A stretch of DNA of 64,000 nt from positions 1 to 64,000 of the forward strand of contig DASVLJ010000027.1 of assembly GCA_036384915.1 (NCBI GenBank). Reading direction: 5' to 3'. The notes under the pieces were generated by a model. It saw only the letters and a list, made by a program, of their open reading frames with translations. It searched no databases and was not told where the DNA came from. Source of the DNA: PKWO01 sp036384915. Its GTDB lineage: Bacteria; Pseudomonadota; Gammaproteobacteria; Burkholderiales; Burkholderiaceae_D. Made by a program: the position numbers and the translations under genes. Numbering within the stretch: the stretch's first letter is position 1; the number at the start of each line of letters is the position of its first letter. Positions 31,156-40,900 of this stretch are shown in pieces.

Positions 31156-31782
31156 TCAAACTGCTGCGTGCGCAGCCAGTCCGCAGTATAGCGCGTGCAG
31201 CCGCCCGGCCTTCTCACGCAAGCCATCGGCCGCGCCAGAGTTATCGAGTACATCGTCGGCCGCCGCCAGCCGCACCGAGCGCGGCACCTGGCTTGCCATG
31301 ATGGCGCGCACCTGCGCTTCGTCCAGCCCGTTGCGTTCCATGACACGGGCCAGTTGAATTTCTTCCGGACAGTCTATCACCAGGACGCGATCGACGCGCT
31401 GGAGCCAGGTTTTCGATTCCACCAGCAAGGGCACGACGAAGACGAGGTAAATACCGGTTACATGCGCTGCCTGTGCTTCGGTTTCTTCGCGTATCAGCGG
31501 GTGGAGGATGGCCTCCAGCCTGGCTTTTTGCCCTGGATCCGCAAACACCAGTTCGCGCATGCGCGCGCGATCCATGGAACCTTCGGGAGTGATGAAATCC
31601 GCACCGAACGCAGCGCGGATTTCGGCGATGGCGCGGCCGCCCGGTGCCGTGACCTGATGCGCGATCAAATCGGTATCGACGATGGCAGCGCCGAATTCGC
31701 CGAACAGGTTGGCGACGGTGGTCTTGCCCGAACCGATTCCGCCTGTCAGGCCAACCGAGAAGCGTTTGGCAGCGGAAGCCAT
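31156..31782 (-). CDS. coaE: Dephospho-CoA kinase
   Basis: A 208-residue P-loop kinase for the last step of coenzyme A synthesis. The P-loop GLTGGIGSGKTT is at 11-22, followed by the family motif DTDLIAHQV. Its ATG overlaps the pilD stop (TAATG), so it is translated together with the pilus genes, a common arrangement in gamma- and betaproteobacteria. Confidence 0.96.
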   Translation of the reverse strand: MASAAKRFSVGLTGGIGSGKTTVANLFGEFGAAIVDTDLIAHQVTAPGGRAIAEIRAAFGADFITPEGSMDRARMRELVFADPGQKARLEAILHPLIREETEAQAAHVTGIYLVFVVPLLVESKTWLQRVDRVLVIDCPEEIQLARVMERNGLDEAQVRAIMASQVPRSVRLAAADDVLDNSGAADGLREKAGRLHALYCGLAAHAAV

Positions 31783-32711
31783 TACTGATTCATTCTGAGA
31801 TAGGCGTCGATGATGGGCTGGCCTGCCACCAGCGCCACCAAGCCGGCAAACGCCAGATAAGGGCCGAAGGGAATGGCGTAGTTACGTCCGCGTTTGGCCA
31901 GCACGATGAGGACGATGCCGATGACGGCGCCAAACAGGGAGGAAACCAGCACGATCAGCGGCAGCATCTTCCAGCCGAACCAGGCGCCGAGCGCAGCGAG
32001 CAACTTGTAATCGCCCTGGCCCATGCCTTCTGTCTTGCGCAACAGGAAAAACAGCTTGCCGATGAGCCAGAAGAACATATATCCGACCGCCGCGCCGATC
32101 ACGGCCTCACTGAGCGGCGCGAACAGGTTCTTCGTGTTCAACAGCAAGCCGATCCAGAGCAGTGGATAAGTCAGGGCGTCGGGAAGGTACTTGGTATCGG
32201 CGTCGATGAAGGTCATCGCGAGCAACAGGTAGGCGAACACCAGGGTAGCCAAGCCCTGCGCACCGCTGCCGAAGTGCCAGATCAGTCCGGCCGACAGCAA
32301 GCCGGTCAAAAGCTCCACGGCCGGATAGCGTAGCGAAATAGGCGCCTTGCATTCGCTGCATTTGCCGCCCAGAACCAGATAACTGAGGATGGGAATATTT
32401 TCCAGCGCCGTGATCTGATGGCCGCAAGAAGGGCACGCCGAACGCGGCAGCACGAGGTTATAGGGTTCCGCGTGCGGCAAGGGCACCTTGCTTTCGTAGG
32501 AGACGGAGGTGACGGCCGAGCCGAGCCGGATCCCTTCCTCGCGTCCCTCCTGGTACAGCGGCAGGTAGTCGTCCGATTCGCGCTCCATCATGCGCGGCAG
32601 GCGGTGGATCGCGACATTGAGAAAACTGCCGATCAACAGGCCGAATATCCCGGCTACCGCCGCGCAGTAGAGGCTACCCGGCGCGGCGAAGAACAAGGAA
32701 TCGAACATCAA
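31782..32711 (-). CDS. pilD: Prepilin leader peptidase / N-methyltransferase
   Basis: A 309-residue polytopic inner-membrane aspartic protease. It cleaves type IV prepilins (and type II secretion pseudopilins) and methylates the new N-terminus. Two CxxC pairs (CPSC and CSEC) form the cytoplasmic zinc site. The active-site aspartates lie in FIDADTKYLPD and GQGDYKLLAALG. It overlaps pilC by 4 bp and coaE by one base. Confidence 0.95.
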   Translation of the reverse strand: MMFDSLFFAAPGSLYCAAVAGIFGLLIGSFLNVAIHRLPRMMERESDDYLPLYQEGREEGIRLGSAVTSVSYESKVPLPHAEPYNLVLPRSACPSCGHQITALENIPILSYLVLGGKCSECKAPISLRYPAVELLTGLLSAGLIWHFGSGAQGLATLVFAYLLLAMTFIDADTKYLPDALTYPLLWIGLLLNTKNLFAPLSEAVIGAAVGYMFFWLIGKLFFLLRKTEGMGQGDYKLLAALGAWFGWKMLPLIVLVSSLFGAVIGIVLIVLAKRGRNYAIPFGPYLAFAGLVALVAGQPIIDAYLRMNQ

Positions 32712-33925
32712 ACCACGGAACCCAGCTTGAAGATAGGCAGATACATGGCCACCACCAAGCCGCCGATCAGGACGCCCAGGATCACCATGATCATCGGCTC
32801 CATGAGGGAGGAGAGCGACTCGACGGCATCGTCGACTTCCGCTTCATAGAAGTCGGCCACCTTGCCGAGCATCGAGTCGAGCGCACCGGATTCCTCGCCG
32901 ATCGCGACCATCTGCGTCACCATGCTGGGGAAGATACTGGCGTTTTGCATCGCCACGGTCAGGCTGGTGCCGGTCGAGACCTCGGTCTGGATCTTGCGCG
33001 TGGCATCGAAGAAGACGAAGTTGCCGGCGGCGCCGCCGACCGAGTCGAGCGATTCGACCAGCGGCACACCGGCGGCGAACATGGTGGCCAGGGTGCGGGT
33101 CCAGCGCGCCACGGTGGCTTTCATGATGACGTCGCCGAACACGGGAAGCTTGAGCAATATCCGGTCCATGGTGCGCTGCATCTTTTCGGAGCGCTTCCAG
33201 CTTTGGAAGAAGAAGTACAGCGCGCCGAACAGGCCGCCGAAGATCAGGTACCACCATTTGACGAAAAAGTCCGATATATTCATTACCATCACGGTCGGCG
33301 CCGGCAAATCCGCGCCGAAGCTGGTGAACACCGATTTGAATGCCGGCACCACCCAGATCATGATCACGGCAGTCACGACGAAGGCCACGGCCAGGATCGA
33401 GACCGGGTAGAACAAGGCCGACTTGATCTTCCCCTTGATGGCAAGCGTCTTTTCCTTGTAGATCGCCAGGCGGGTCAGCAAGTCTTCCAGAATACCGGCC
33501 TGCTCGCCGGCGCCTACGAGGTTGCAGAACAAGGCGTCGAAGTACAGAGGGAATTTGCGGAACGCCTGGTTCAGGCTGGTGCCGGTCTCCACGTCGTTGC
33601 GGATGTCGTTGATCAGTTTGGCGACAGAGGGGTTGGCATGGCCTTTCCCGACGATTTCAAACGACTGCAACAGCGGCACGCCGGCTTTCATCATGGTGGC
33701 CATCTGGCGCGTGAACAGGGTGATGTCCTTGTCGGTGATCTTTTTGCCGCTGGAGAAGGTCTTTTTCTTGACCTTGCCTACCAGGATGCCCTGGCGGCGC
33801 AAGGTCGCACTGACTATGGCTTCGCCGCCGGCGCGCATTTCGCCCTTGACGGTTTTACCCGTTTTGTCTCTGCCTTCCCAGGCGTAGACGGTTTCCTTGA
33901 CCGCCAGTTTCGCTGCCGTAGCCAT
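32708..33925 (-). CDS. pilC: Type IV pilus inner-membrane platform protein PilC
   Basis: A 405-residue type II secretion F-family protein with two repeated GspF domains and three predicted membrane helices. It is the platform on which PilB drives pilus assembly. ATG 33925 gives the usual short N-terminus before YAWEGRDKTGKTVKGE. The open frame upstream runs into pilB sequence in another frame and was ignored. It follows pilB by 20 bp. Confidence 0.95.
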   Translation of the reverse strand: MATAAKLAVKETVYAWEGRDKTGKTVKGEMRAGGEAIVSATLRRQGILVGKVKKKTFSSGKKITDKDITLFTRQMATMMKAGVPLLQSFEIVGKGHANPSVAKLINDIRNDVETGTSLNQAFRKFPLYFDALFCNLVGAGEQAGILEDLLTRLAIYKEKTLAIKGKIKSALFYPVSILAVAFVVTAVIMIWVVPAFKSVFTSFGADLPAPTVMVMNISDFFVKWWYLIFGGLFGALYFFFQSWKRSEKMQRTMDRILLKLPVFGDVIMKATVARWTRTLATMFAAGVPLVESLDSVGGAAGNFVFFDATRKIQTEVSTGTSLTVAMQNASIFPSMVTQMVAIGEESGALDSMLGKVADFYEAEVDDAVESLSSLMEPMIMVILGVLIGGLVVAMYLPIFKLGSVV

Positions 33926-33945
33926 ATCAGCTTCCTTGTATTTTG

Positions 33946-35679
33946 CTATTCGTTGGTGCAGCCAAGCACTTCTTCCAGAGAGGTCAAGCCATGCTTGACC
34001 TTGACCAAGCCGGATTGGCGCAGCGAGTTGACGCCGTCGAGGCGCGCCTGTTCCTCGATCTGCAGCGCCGTGCCATGCGAGAGAATGATCTTTTCGATTT
34101 CTTCCGAGATCGGCATCACCTGATAGATGCCAACGCGACCTTTGTAGCCGCTGCCGCTGCAGCGTTCGCAGCCTACCGCTTTGTAGGGCATCCAGGTGCC
34201 GTCCAGATCCTCTTCCTTGAAACCTGCCTCGATCAGGGTTTCGTCGGGAATGACCGTGGTCTGCTTGCAGGTGCACAGGCGGCGCGCCAGGCGCTGCGCC
34301 GTGATCAGGATGACGGAAGAGGCGATGTTGAACGGCGCCACGCCCATGTTCATCAGACGCGTCAGCGTACCGGGCGCGTCGTTGGTATGCAGCGTGGAGA
34401 ATACCATGTGGCCTGTCTGCGCTGCCTTGATCGCAATGTCGGCGGTTTCGAGGTCGCGGATTTCGCCGACCATGATGATGTCCGGGTCCTGGCGCAGGAA
34501 GGCTTTCAACGCTACCGGGAAAGTCAGGCCGGCCCGGTCGTTGACATTGACCTGGTTTACACCGGGCAAGTTGATTTCGGCCGGGTCTTCCGCGGTCGAG
34601 ATATTGATGCCGGGCTGGTTCAGGATGTTCAGGCAGGTATAGAGCGACACGGTCTTGCCCGAACCGGTTGGACCGGTCACCAGCACCATGCCGTAGGGAC
34701 GGTGGATCGCGTTGACCAGCAACTCCTTCTGATCCGGCTCGTAGCCGAGCGATTCGATGCCCATCTGCGCCTGGGTTGCGTCAAGAATACGCATGACGAT
34801 CTTTTCGCCGAACAGCGTGGGCAGCGTGCTGACGCGGAAGTCGATCGACTTGGTCTTGGACATCACGAGCTTCATGCGGCCGTCTTGCGGTACGCGCTTT
34901 TCCGAGATATCGAGCTTGGAAATCACCTTGATGCGCGAAGCCAGCTTTTCCTTGATCGCCAAGGGCGGCTGGGCCACTTCGCGCAACACGCCGTCTACCC
35001 GGAAGCGGATGCGGTAATACTTTTCGAACGGCTCGAAGTGCAAGTCCGATGCGCCCATATTGATCGCATCGGTCAAAATCTTTTGCAGGAATTTGACGAC
35101 GGGGGCGTCGTCGATATCGGCTGCTGCTGCGGCGCTGGATTCGGTGCCCGACTGCATGTCGGTATCGGCGAAATCCATGTCGAGATCGTCGCCGATCAGC
35201 TCGTTCAGATTCTGTTCGGCCGATTGCCCCTGCTTTTCGATCAATTGCATCAGCGCCGCATGTTCGACGATGATGGGCTCGACCATCAATTCGGTCTGAA
35301 ACTTGATCTGGTCCAGCGCTTGGGTGTTGGTCGGATCCGAAATCGCAACCGATATCTTGTTGCCGCGCTTGGCCAGGGCCAATACGTGCTGGCTCTGCAT
35401 CAGCTTGGCGTCGATGACCTTTTCCGGCGCAAAGCTTTGATTGAAGGCGGAAAAATCGAGGACCGGGTAGCCGAAGGTCTCGGAACAAAAAGTGGCAAGC
35501 GCTTTGCCGTCGATGTTTCCGCTTTGCAACAAAACCTCAATGAACGGCACCTTTTCGGCGGCCGACTTCTTTACCAGTGTATCGACCTGTTGTGCGGTAA
35601 GGCGCCCGGCTTGCAGCAAGGCACGTGCCAAACCCGGAATGGCAGCGTTTGCCGGAGAGTTAGGGAGTACTGCAGCCAT
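33946..35679 (-). CDS. pilB: Type IV pilus assembly ATPase PilB
   Basis: A 577-residue hexameric secretion ATPase that powers pilus extension. It has an N-terminal MshEN-like domain (about 15-150). The ATPase core carries Walker A GPTGSGKT (336-343), Walker B within DPDIIMVGEIRD (398-409) and the His box STLHTNDA (428-435). The zinc cysteines are C469, C471, C504 and C507. The full motif set identifies an extension rather than retraction (PilT) motor. Confidence 0.96.
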   Translation of the reverse strand: MAAVLPNSPANAAIPGLARALLQAGRLTAQQVDTLVKKSAAEKVPFIEVLLQSGNIDGKALATFCSETFGYPVLDFSAFNQSFAPEKVIDAKLMQSQHVLALAKRGNKISVAISDPTNTQALDQIKFQTELMVEPIIVEHAALMQLIEKQGQSAEQNLNELIGDDLDMDFADTDMQSGTESSAAAAADIDDAPVVKFLQKILTDAINMGASDLHFEPFEKYYRIRFRVDGVLREVAQPPLAIKEKLASRIKVISKLDISEKRVPQDGRMKLVMSKTKSIDFRVSTLPTLFGEKIVMRILDATQAQMGIESLGYEPDQKELLVNAIHRPYGMVLVTGPTGSGKTVSLYTCLNILNQPGINISTAEDPAEINLPGVNQVNVNDRAGLTFPVALKAFLRQDPDIIMVGEIRDLETADIAIKAAQTGHMVFSTLHTNDAPGTLTRLMNMGVAPFNIASSVILITAQRLARRLCTCKQTTVIPDETLIEAGFKEEDLDGTWMPYKAVGCERCSGSGYKGRVGIYQVMPISEEIEKIILSHGTALQIEEQARLDGVNSLRQSGLVKVKHGLTSLEEVLGCTNE

Positions 35680-35730
35680 GATAGTGAGTCGATGCTATCG
35701 CCAGATTCGTCCAATCAGCTTTAGATGATG

Positions 35731-35758
35731 CCTATAGGCACCTGATTTGTAAAGACAA
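35731..35758 (-). promoter_or_regulatory. Candidate promoter of pilB
   Basis: On the minus strand TTGTCT (35758-35753) and TATAGG (35736-35731) are separated by 16 bp, about 50 bp upstream of the pilB ATG. The match is moderate. The rest of 35680-35891 shows nothing further. Confidence 0.35.
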
Positions 35759-35891
35759 TTTGTGAAAAAATTGAATCCAGGAAACGCCAAAAAATTAACA
35801 AACTGGCCGAGTCGGGCGTTTACGCAACACTTTGCAATATTTTTCTGCGGCAAGGCCGCTTTTATCCGCTTCAAGTTGCTTCGAGCCGCAC

Positions 35892-37196
35892 TCAGGCTTC
35901 GGCAGCAGTACGTTGGCGAGTGGCGTTCCGGTTGATTAATTTTACAACTTTGATCGCCTGATGTTGGACTTGGACGATTTCGATGACGCAGCCGGCAATT
36001 TTCAAGCTGACGCTGGCGTCGGGAATGTCTTGCAGATGCTCGAGCAGCAAGCCGTTCAGGGTTTTCGGGCCGTCGAGCGGGAAGTTCAAGCCGAGCCGTT
36101 TGTTGATGTCGCGCAGCGTGGCACTACCCTCGAGCAGGCACTCGCCATTGGCGTCCCAACCCAGCGCATCGGCGCGTGCGGCACCGGGCATGGTGGTGGT
36201 GAACTCACCTATCATTTCCTCGATGATGTCTTCCAGCGTCACCAAGCCTTGCACTTCGCCGTATTCGTCGACGATGATGCCGAGCCGTTCATGGTTTTCC
36301 TGAAAATATTGCAATTGCGCAAACACTCCGGTGTCTTCGGGAATGAAGTAAGGGGCGGTAAGCAATTCGCGGAAGTGCTCAACGGTCAAATCCTCTTGCT
36401 CGTTCAGTAGCGCAATTGCCTTGCGCACATGCAGGATACCGACCACGCGATTGATTTCACCTTCGTATACAGGTAGCTTGTTATGGTAACAGGTGGTGAG
36501 TTGGTGCTTGATGTCTTCCACCGGCACTGCCAGATTGAGCGCCTCGATCTGCGCGCGCGGCGTCATCACGTCCTCGACTGAGATCTTTTCCAGGTCGAAC
36601 AGGTTCAGCAGGATACTTCGATGCTTTTTCGGAATGAAGGATCCACCCTCGAGTACCATGCTTCGCAATTCCTCCGGCGAGAGCCGGTGGTCGCGGGCCG
36701 AATCGCCGGTCTTGATGCGCAACACCTTGAGCAGGCCAGAAACAAACAGATTGACGATCCAGATGACTGGCTTGCCCACGGTTATGAGCGGTTTCAGGAT
36801 GAGGCTGGTGGGCAGGGCGATACGCTCGGGATAGGTGGCGCCGATGATTTTCGGGCCGATTTCGGCAAATATGATCAGGAGGAAGGCCACGGCCGCCGTG
36901 GCGGTGGTGATGACGCGTTCGTTATTGCCGAAGGTCCAGATCGCCAATGCCGTGACCAGTGCCGTCGCCAGTGCATTGATCAGCGTATTCGCGATCAGGA
37001 TCAGGGACAGCAGTTTGTCGGTGCGCTCCAGCAGCCACAGCGTGGTCGAAGCGGAAACGCTGCCGCGCTTGGCCAGATGGCGCAGGCGATGGCGATTGGC
37101 CGCCATCAGGGCCGTTTCTGCCATGGCGAAAAAGGCCGACAGCAGGATCAGTAGCGGCAGGGCCAGTACCTGGACCCATAAGGGAATGGCGTCCAC
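35892..37196 (-). CDS. CorC/HlyC family transporter-associated protein (CNNM/DUF21 and CBS domains)
   Basis: A 434-residue membrane protein. An N-terminal CNNM (DUF21) domain has about four hydrophobic helices (residues 8-150), including FAMAETALMAANRHRL. A CBS pair (about 205-330; VMTPRAQIEALNL opens the first) and a C-terminal CorC_HlyC domain (about 345-425) follow. Relatives are linked to magnesium or cobalt efflux. The GTG start lacks a strong ribosome site. Substrate is not predictable from sequence. Confidence 0.85.
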   Translation of the reverse strand: MDAIPLWVQVLALPLLILLSAFFAMAETALMAANRHRLRHLAKRGSVSASTTLWLLERTDKLLSLILIANTLINALATALVTALAIWTFGNNERVITTATAAVAFLLIIFAEIGPKIIGATYPERIALPTSLILKPLITVGKPVIWIVNLFVSGLLKVLRIKTGDSARDHRLSPEELRSMVLEGGSFIPKKHRSILLNLFDLEKISVEDVMTPRAQIEALNLAVPVEDIKHQLTTCYHNKLPVYEGEINRVVGILHVRKAIALLNEQEDLTVEHFRELLTAPYFIPEDTGVFAQLQYFQENHERLGIIVDEYGEVQGLVTLEDIIEEMIGEFTTTMPGAARADALGWDANGECLLEGSATLRDINKRLGLNFPLDGPKTLNGLLLEHLQDIPDASVSLKIAGCVIEIVQVQHQAIKVVKLINRNATRQRTAAEA

Positions 37197-37345
37197 GGCT
37201 TAAGGACGTACACCGGCCATATGGCGCTTGGGCAAATGAATTCGCTTCATGAAATAAGGAGAACGCATAGGCGAAGTGGCATTAAACTATGACCAACTGC
37301 ATAGTTCACGTGCGACACGGAACATATATCTGCAATTGTAATGCC

Positions 37346-37422
37346 TGGTCGGGGTGAGAGGATTCGAACCTCCGGCCTCTACGTCCCGAACGTAGCGCTC
37401 TACCAGGCTAAGCTACACCCCG
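37346..37422 (-). tRNA. tRNA-Pro (anticodon CGG)
   Basis: On the minus strand the sequence folds as a complete cloverleaf of 77 nt. The acceptor arm is CGGGGTG/CACCCCG, and the anticodon stem CTACG/CGTAG frames the loop TTCGGGA, giving anticodon CGG. The T-arm has GGTTCGAATCC. The discriminator base A is followed by an encoded CCA. It reads CCG proline codons, frequent in this GC-rich genome. Confidence 0.96.
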
Positions 37423-37452
37423 ATGCCTTGCTAAAAGACACGCAATTCGCAG

Positions 37453-38439
37453 TCAGTGATTACGGTCGACTGCGAAAGCGCATAATTCTAGCAGAGAATC
37501 CTTGAAAAGGCTATCGGGTAGGGTGCGAATCGAATCGGCGGCCCGTTGGGCCGCGATTTCGGCTTGTCTTTTCGTGTAGTCGAGGGCGCCGCTGGTGGTG
37601 ATGGCGGCCAGGATTTCATCGAAATGCGTCTCGTCGCCTTGTTCGATGCAGGAGCGCACCAGATCGCGCTGGGTCGGCGTGCCGTGCTGCATCAAATAGA
37701 TCAAAGGCAGCGTGGGCTTGCCTTCGCGCAGGTCGTCGCCGACATTCTTGCCGATATCGGCGGCTACGCCGGAGTAGTCGAGCACGTCGTCGACCAGTTG
37801 AAACGCCGTGCCGAGCGAGCGGCCGTATTCGGCGCAAGCCTCGACCTCCTGCGAGCTCGCGCCCGCCACCAGCGCACCGAGTTCGGCCGCCGCTTCGAAC
37901 AGCTTGGCAGTCTTGGAGCGGATCACCTGCAGGTAGCGTTCTTCGGTCACATCCGGGTCGTGCATGTTCAGCAATTGCAGCACCTCGCCCTCGGCAATCA
38001 CATTGGTTGCGTCGGCCAGGATTTCCATCACGCGCATGCTGCCTACGGACACCATCATCTGGAAGGCGCGCGAATAGACGAAGTCGCCCACCAGGACGGA
38101 CGCCGCATTGCCGAACAGCGCGTTGGCCGTTTCGCGCCCGCGCCGCAATGAGGATTCGTCGACCACGTCGTCATGAAGCAGGGTCGCGGTATGGATGAAT
38201 TCGATCACGGCCGCCAGCACATGGTGATGCCCGCCCTTGTAGCCGAAGGCATTGGCAGTCAGCAAGACCAGTACGGGGCGGATGCGCTTTCCGCCGGCGC
38301 TGATGATGTATTCGGCGATTTGGCTGACCAGGGGGACTTCGGAGCGCAATTCACGACGGATGACGGTGTTGACCGCCTCCATGTCGAGAGCGATGGGCTG
38401 GATGATGGTTTGCTGTGAAGGCGTGGTTGCGGCGGACAA
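37453..38439 (-). CDS. ispB: Octaprenyl (polyprenyl) diphosphate synthase
   Basis: A 328-residue trans-prenyltransferase building the long isoprenoid tail of ubiquinone from IPP and a shorter allylic diphosphate. The first aspartate motif DDVVD is at 90-94 and the second, DDVLD, at 217-221; GGKRIRP binds the diphosphate. It is divergent from rplU-rpmA, as in E. coli. Chain length (C40 is usual) is inferred from genome context. Confidence 0.94.
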   Translation of the reverse strand: MSAATTPSQQTIIQPIALDMEAVNTVIRRELRSEVPLVSQIAEYIISAGGKRIRPVLVLLTANAFGYKGGHHHVLAAVIEFIHTATLLHDDVVDESSLRRGRETANALFGNAASVLVGDFVYSRAFQMMVSVGSMRVMEILADATNVIAEGEVLQLLNMHDPDVTEERYLQVIRSKTAKLFEAAAELGALVAGASSQEVEACAEYGRSLGTAFQLVDDVLDYSGVAADIGKNVGDDLREGKPTLPLIYLMQHGTPTQRDLVRSCIEQGDETHFDEILAAITTSGALDYTKRQAEIAAQRAADSIRTLPDSLFKDSLLELCAFAVDRNH

Positions 38440-38840
38440 GATCGAACCTAGAAACGGTAGTTGGACGGGCGCGAATGTACATTTTTCCGGCTTTCCGGGT
38501 AGGCGCGACGACGACGCGGACTGATGTCCGCCAAGGGCGCTATCGCGTCTGTAGCGCTCTCGATGAACCCGGAAGTCGCGCAGAATGTGGGCATTTCAAT
38601 GTTCATATGGCTTTGCCGATGCGGATAAGCGGTCAACCGCCGTTTTGAGGCTTGACCTGCGATATGTCATCGATGGCGGGGATTATACGACGAGAGCGGG
38701 AAAACCAATGTTTTCCAGGCAAAACCTTGCTATTTGCATCACCAATGCGGGTAATTTATTTGCCCCCGTCGGGCGCGCGTGCTCATTCTTTGTGCAATCG
38801 GCAATAAATGACCGACTTCGCTTCCCGTGTCAATAAGTTT
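38440..38840. other. Divergent intergenic region between ispB and the rplU promoter
   Basis: Short open frames are present but have no ribosome sites or protein-like composition. I saw no strong promoter for ispB and no convincing structured RNA. The stretch 38680-38840 is more A/T-rich than the rest. Confidence 0.4.
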
Positions 38841-38869
38841 TTGACTGCTGCGCTAAGTCTATGTATAAT
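38841..38869 (+). promoter_or_regulatory. Promoter of rplU-rpmA
   Basis: A near-consensus sigma-70 promoter: TTGACT (38841-38846), 17-bp spacer, TATAAT (38864-38869). Transcription should start near 38876, leaving a leader of about 85 nt before rplU. Confidence 0.85.
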
Positions 38870-38961
38870 ATGCGGTTCTCCGGTTTTGTCACGGCGGTTT
38901 GGTGCGTGGCTTTCACGTAACCGGCGGAAAATTCCATTATTTTTTATTGATGAGGTTTCTC

Positions 38962-39273
38962 ATGTACGCGGTCATAAAAACCGGTGGCAAACAGTACAAG
39001 GTTGCTGCTGGCGAAAAACTCAAAGTAGAACAGATACCGGCAGACATTGGTTCCGAAATCACCTTGGATCAAGTGCTCGCAGTGGGCGCTGGCGATGCCA
39101 TCAAGTTTGGCGCGCCGCTGGTTGAAGGTGCAAAGGTTCTGGCTACGGTTGTCTCCCACGGTCGTCACGACAAGGTCAAGATTTTCAAGATGCGTCGTCG
39201 TAAGCACTACCAGAAGCATCAAGGCCATCGCCAAAACTACACCGAACTGCAAATCGTTTCGATCAACGGCTAA
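38962..39273 (+). CDS. rplU: 50S ribosomal protein L21
   Basis: A 103-residue large-subunit protein binding 23S rRNA. It starts MYAVIKTGGKQYKV and contains the family-typical RRRKHYQKHQGHRQ. The frame is open further upstream, but ATG 38962, with TGAGG about 8 bp before it, gives the standard length. It is co-transcribed with rpmA. Confidence 0.98.
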   Translation: MYAVIKTGGKQYKVAAGEKLKVEQIPADIGSEITLDQVLAVGAGDAIKFGAPLVEGAKVLATVVSHGRHDKVKIFKMRRRKHYQKHQGHRQNYTELQIVSING

Positions 39274-39316
39274 TCGGCACGCGCTGATCGAGTAACAGGA
39301 TACCAAGGAGCTTCAA

Positions 39317-39574
39317 ATGGCACATAAAAAGGGCGGCGGCACTACGCGCAACGGTCGTGACTCAGAATCGAAACGGCTGGGAGTCAAGGTTTACGGCGGC
39401 CAGGTCATCAACGCCGGCGGCATCATCGTCCGCCAACGCGGCACCAAGATGCACCCGGGCGAAAACGTCGGCATGGGCAAGGACCACACCCTGTTCGCGC
39501 TGATCGACGGCAAGGTCAAGTTCGTGACCAAGGGCCCGCAGCAAAACCACTACGCGACGGTAGTTCCCGCGTAA
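39317..39574 (+). CDS. rpmA: 50S ribosomal protein L27
   Basis: An 85-residue large-subunit protein whose N-terminus reaches the peptidyl-transferase centre. It begins AHKKGGGTTRNGRDSESKRL, a diagnostic start. AAGGAG lies just upstream of the ATG. It follows rplU by 43 bp and is followed by a terminator. Confidence 0.98.
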   Translation: MAHKKGGGTTRNGRDSESKRLGVKVYGGQVINAGGIIVRQRGTKMHPGENVGMGKDHTLFALIDGKVKFVTKGPQQNHYATVVPA

Positions 39575-39596
39575 GTTGGTTTGGTCTGCAGCAAGA

Positions 39597-39623
39597 GGCT
39601 CTACCTTTGGTAGGGCCTTTTTT
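39597..39623 (+). terminator. Rho-independent terminator after rpmA
   Basis: GGCTCTACC pairs with GGTAGGGCC (one G-T pair) around TTT and is followed by six T. It begins 22 nt after the rpmA stop. Confidence 0.9.
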
Positions 39624-39713
39624 GATTCTGCGGCAAAATGATGCTGGTGCTAAGGTAGCGCAAGACGCCAGTTTCATTCTGCGGCGGTTTCAATAACCGA
39701 CATAGAGCACATC

Positions 39714-40823
39714 ATGAAATTCATCGACGAAGCCAGGATAGAAGTCATTGCCGGTAACGGCGGCAACGGCTGCGCCTCGTTTTGCCGCGAAAAGTTCCGC
39801 CCCTTCGGCGGACCGGACGGCGGCGACGGCGGGCGCGGCGGCAGCATCTATGCCATCGCCGACCGCAACGTCAACACCCTGGTCGACTATCGCTTTTCGA
39901 AGCTGCACCGCGCCAAGAATGGTGAAAACGGACGCGGTTCGGATTGTTACGGCAAAGGCGCAGAAGACATCGTACTGCGCATGCCGGTCGGCACGCTGAT
40001 CATCGACGACAATGACGGCGAGATCCTGGCGGACATGACCGAGCATGGTCAGACCGCCGTGCTGGCCAAGGGTGGCGAAGGCGGCTGGGGCAATATCCAT
40101 TTCAAGTCCTCGACCAACCGCGCGCCGCGGCAGAAGACCGATGGCAAGGAAGGCGAGCGGCGCGAACTGCGGCTCGAGTTGAAGGTGCTGGCCGATGTCG
40201 GCCTGCTGGGCATGCCCAATGCCGGAAAATCGACCTTCATTACGGCAGTATCGAATGCACGGCCCAAGATTGCCGATTATCCGTTCACCACGCTGCATCC
40301 CAACCTGGGCGTAGTACGTGTCAGCCATGAGAAGAGCTTCGTCATTGCCGACATCCCCGGCTTGATCGAGGGCGCGGCCGATGGCGCCGGCCTGGGCACC
40401 CAGTTTTTGCGCCATCTGCAGCGCACGCGCCTGCTGCTGCATATCGTCGACCTGGCACCGTTCGACGCCAACGTCGACCCCGTCAAGGAAGCCAAGGCCA
40501 TCGTCAAGGAATTGAAGAAGTACGACGAATCGCTGTTCGACAAGCCGCGCTGGCTGGTGTTGAACAAGCTCGACATGGTGCCGGAAGACGAGCGCAAATC
40601 GCGCGTCAAGGACTTCGTCAAGCGCTTCGGCTGGAAGGGCCCGGTGTTCGAAATCTCGGCCTTGAACCGCGAAGGCTGCGAAGATTTGATCGTCGAGATT
40701 TATAATTACCTCGCCGAGCAACGCCAGGCGGAGGAACGCGCCGGCGAAATGCAGATGGTGGAAGAGGCGCGCGCCATCACCTCGATCGAAAGCGACGATC
40801 CTCGCTTCAAAGTCATCGACTAG
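39714..40823 (+). CDS. obgE: GTPase ObgE/CgtA
   Basis: A 369-residue GTPase in late 50S assembly and stress control. The glycine-rich Obg domain fills about 1-158. The G domain follows with G1 GMPNAGKS (166-173), G3 DIPGLIEG and G4 NKLD. The C-terminal tail is short and acidic. Gene order rplU-rpmA-obg-proB is conserved. It lies after the rpmA terminator, so it probably has its own promoter. Confidence 0.96.
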   Translation: MKFIDEARIEVIAGNGGNGCASFCREKFRPFGGPDGGDGGRGGSIYAIADRNVNTLVDYRFSKLHRAKNGENGRGSDCYGKGAEDIVLRMPVGTLIIDDNDGEILADMTEHGQTAVLAKGGEGGWGNIHFKSSTNRAPRQKTDGKEGERRELRLELKVLADVGLLGMPNAGKSTFITAVSNARPKIADYPFTTLHPNLGVVRVSHEKSFVIADIPGLIEGAADGAGLGTQFLRHLQRTRLLLHIVDLAPFDANVDPVKEAKAIVKELKKYDESLFDKPRWLVLNKLDMVPEDERKSRVKDFVKRFGWKGPVFEISALNREGCEDLIVEIYNYLAEQRQAEERAGEMQMVEEARAITSIESDDPRFKVID

Positions 40824-40900
40824 CTCCATCAGGGCTTGCTTGTCGCCGTATCAGCAATCCAGCGGGAGCCATCCCGCGTTGTGTATTTGGGGAAGCAGGC

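Noticed and set aside
33943..35724. Long plus-strand frame opposite pilB
   Set aside because: PilB on the minus strand has the full motif set; the plus frame has none.
38415..38836. Several short frames in the ispB-rplU gap
   Set aside because: No ribosome sites, no protein-like composition, and they overlap regulatory DNA.
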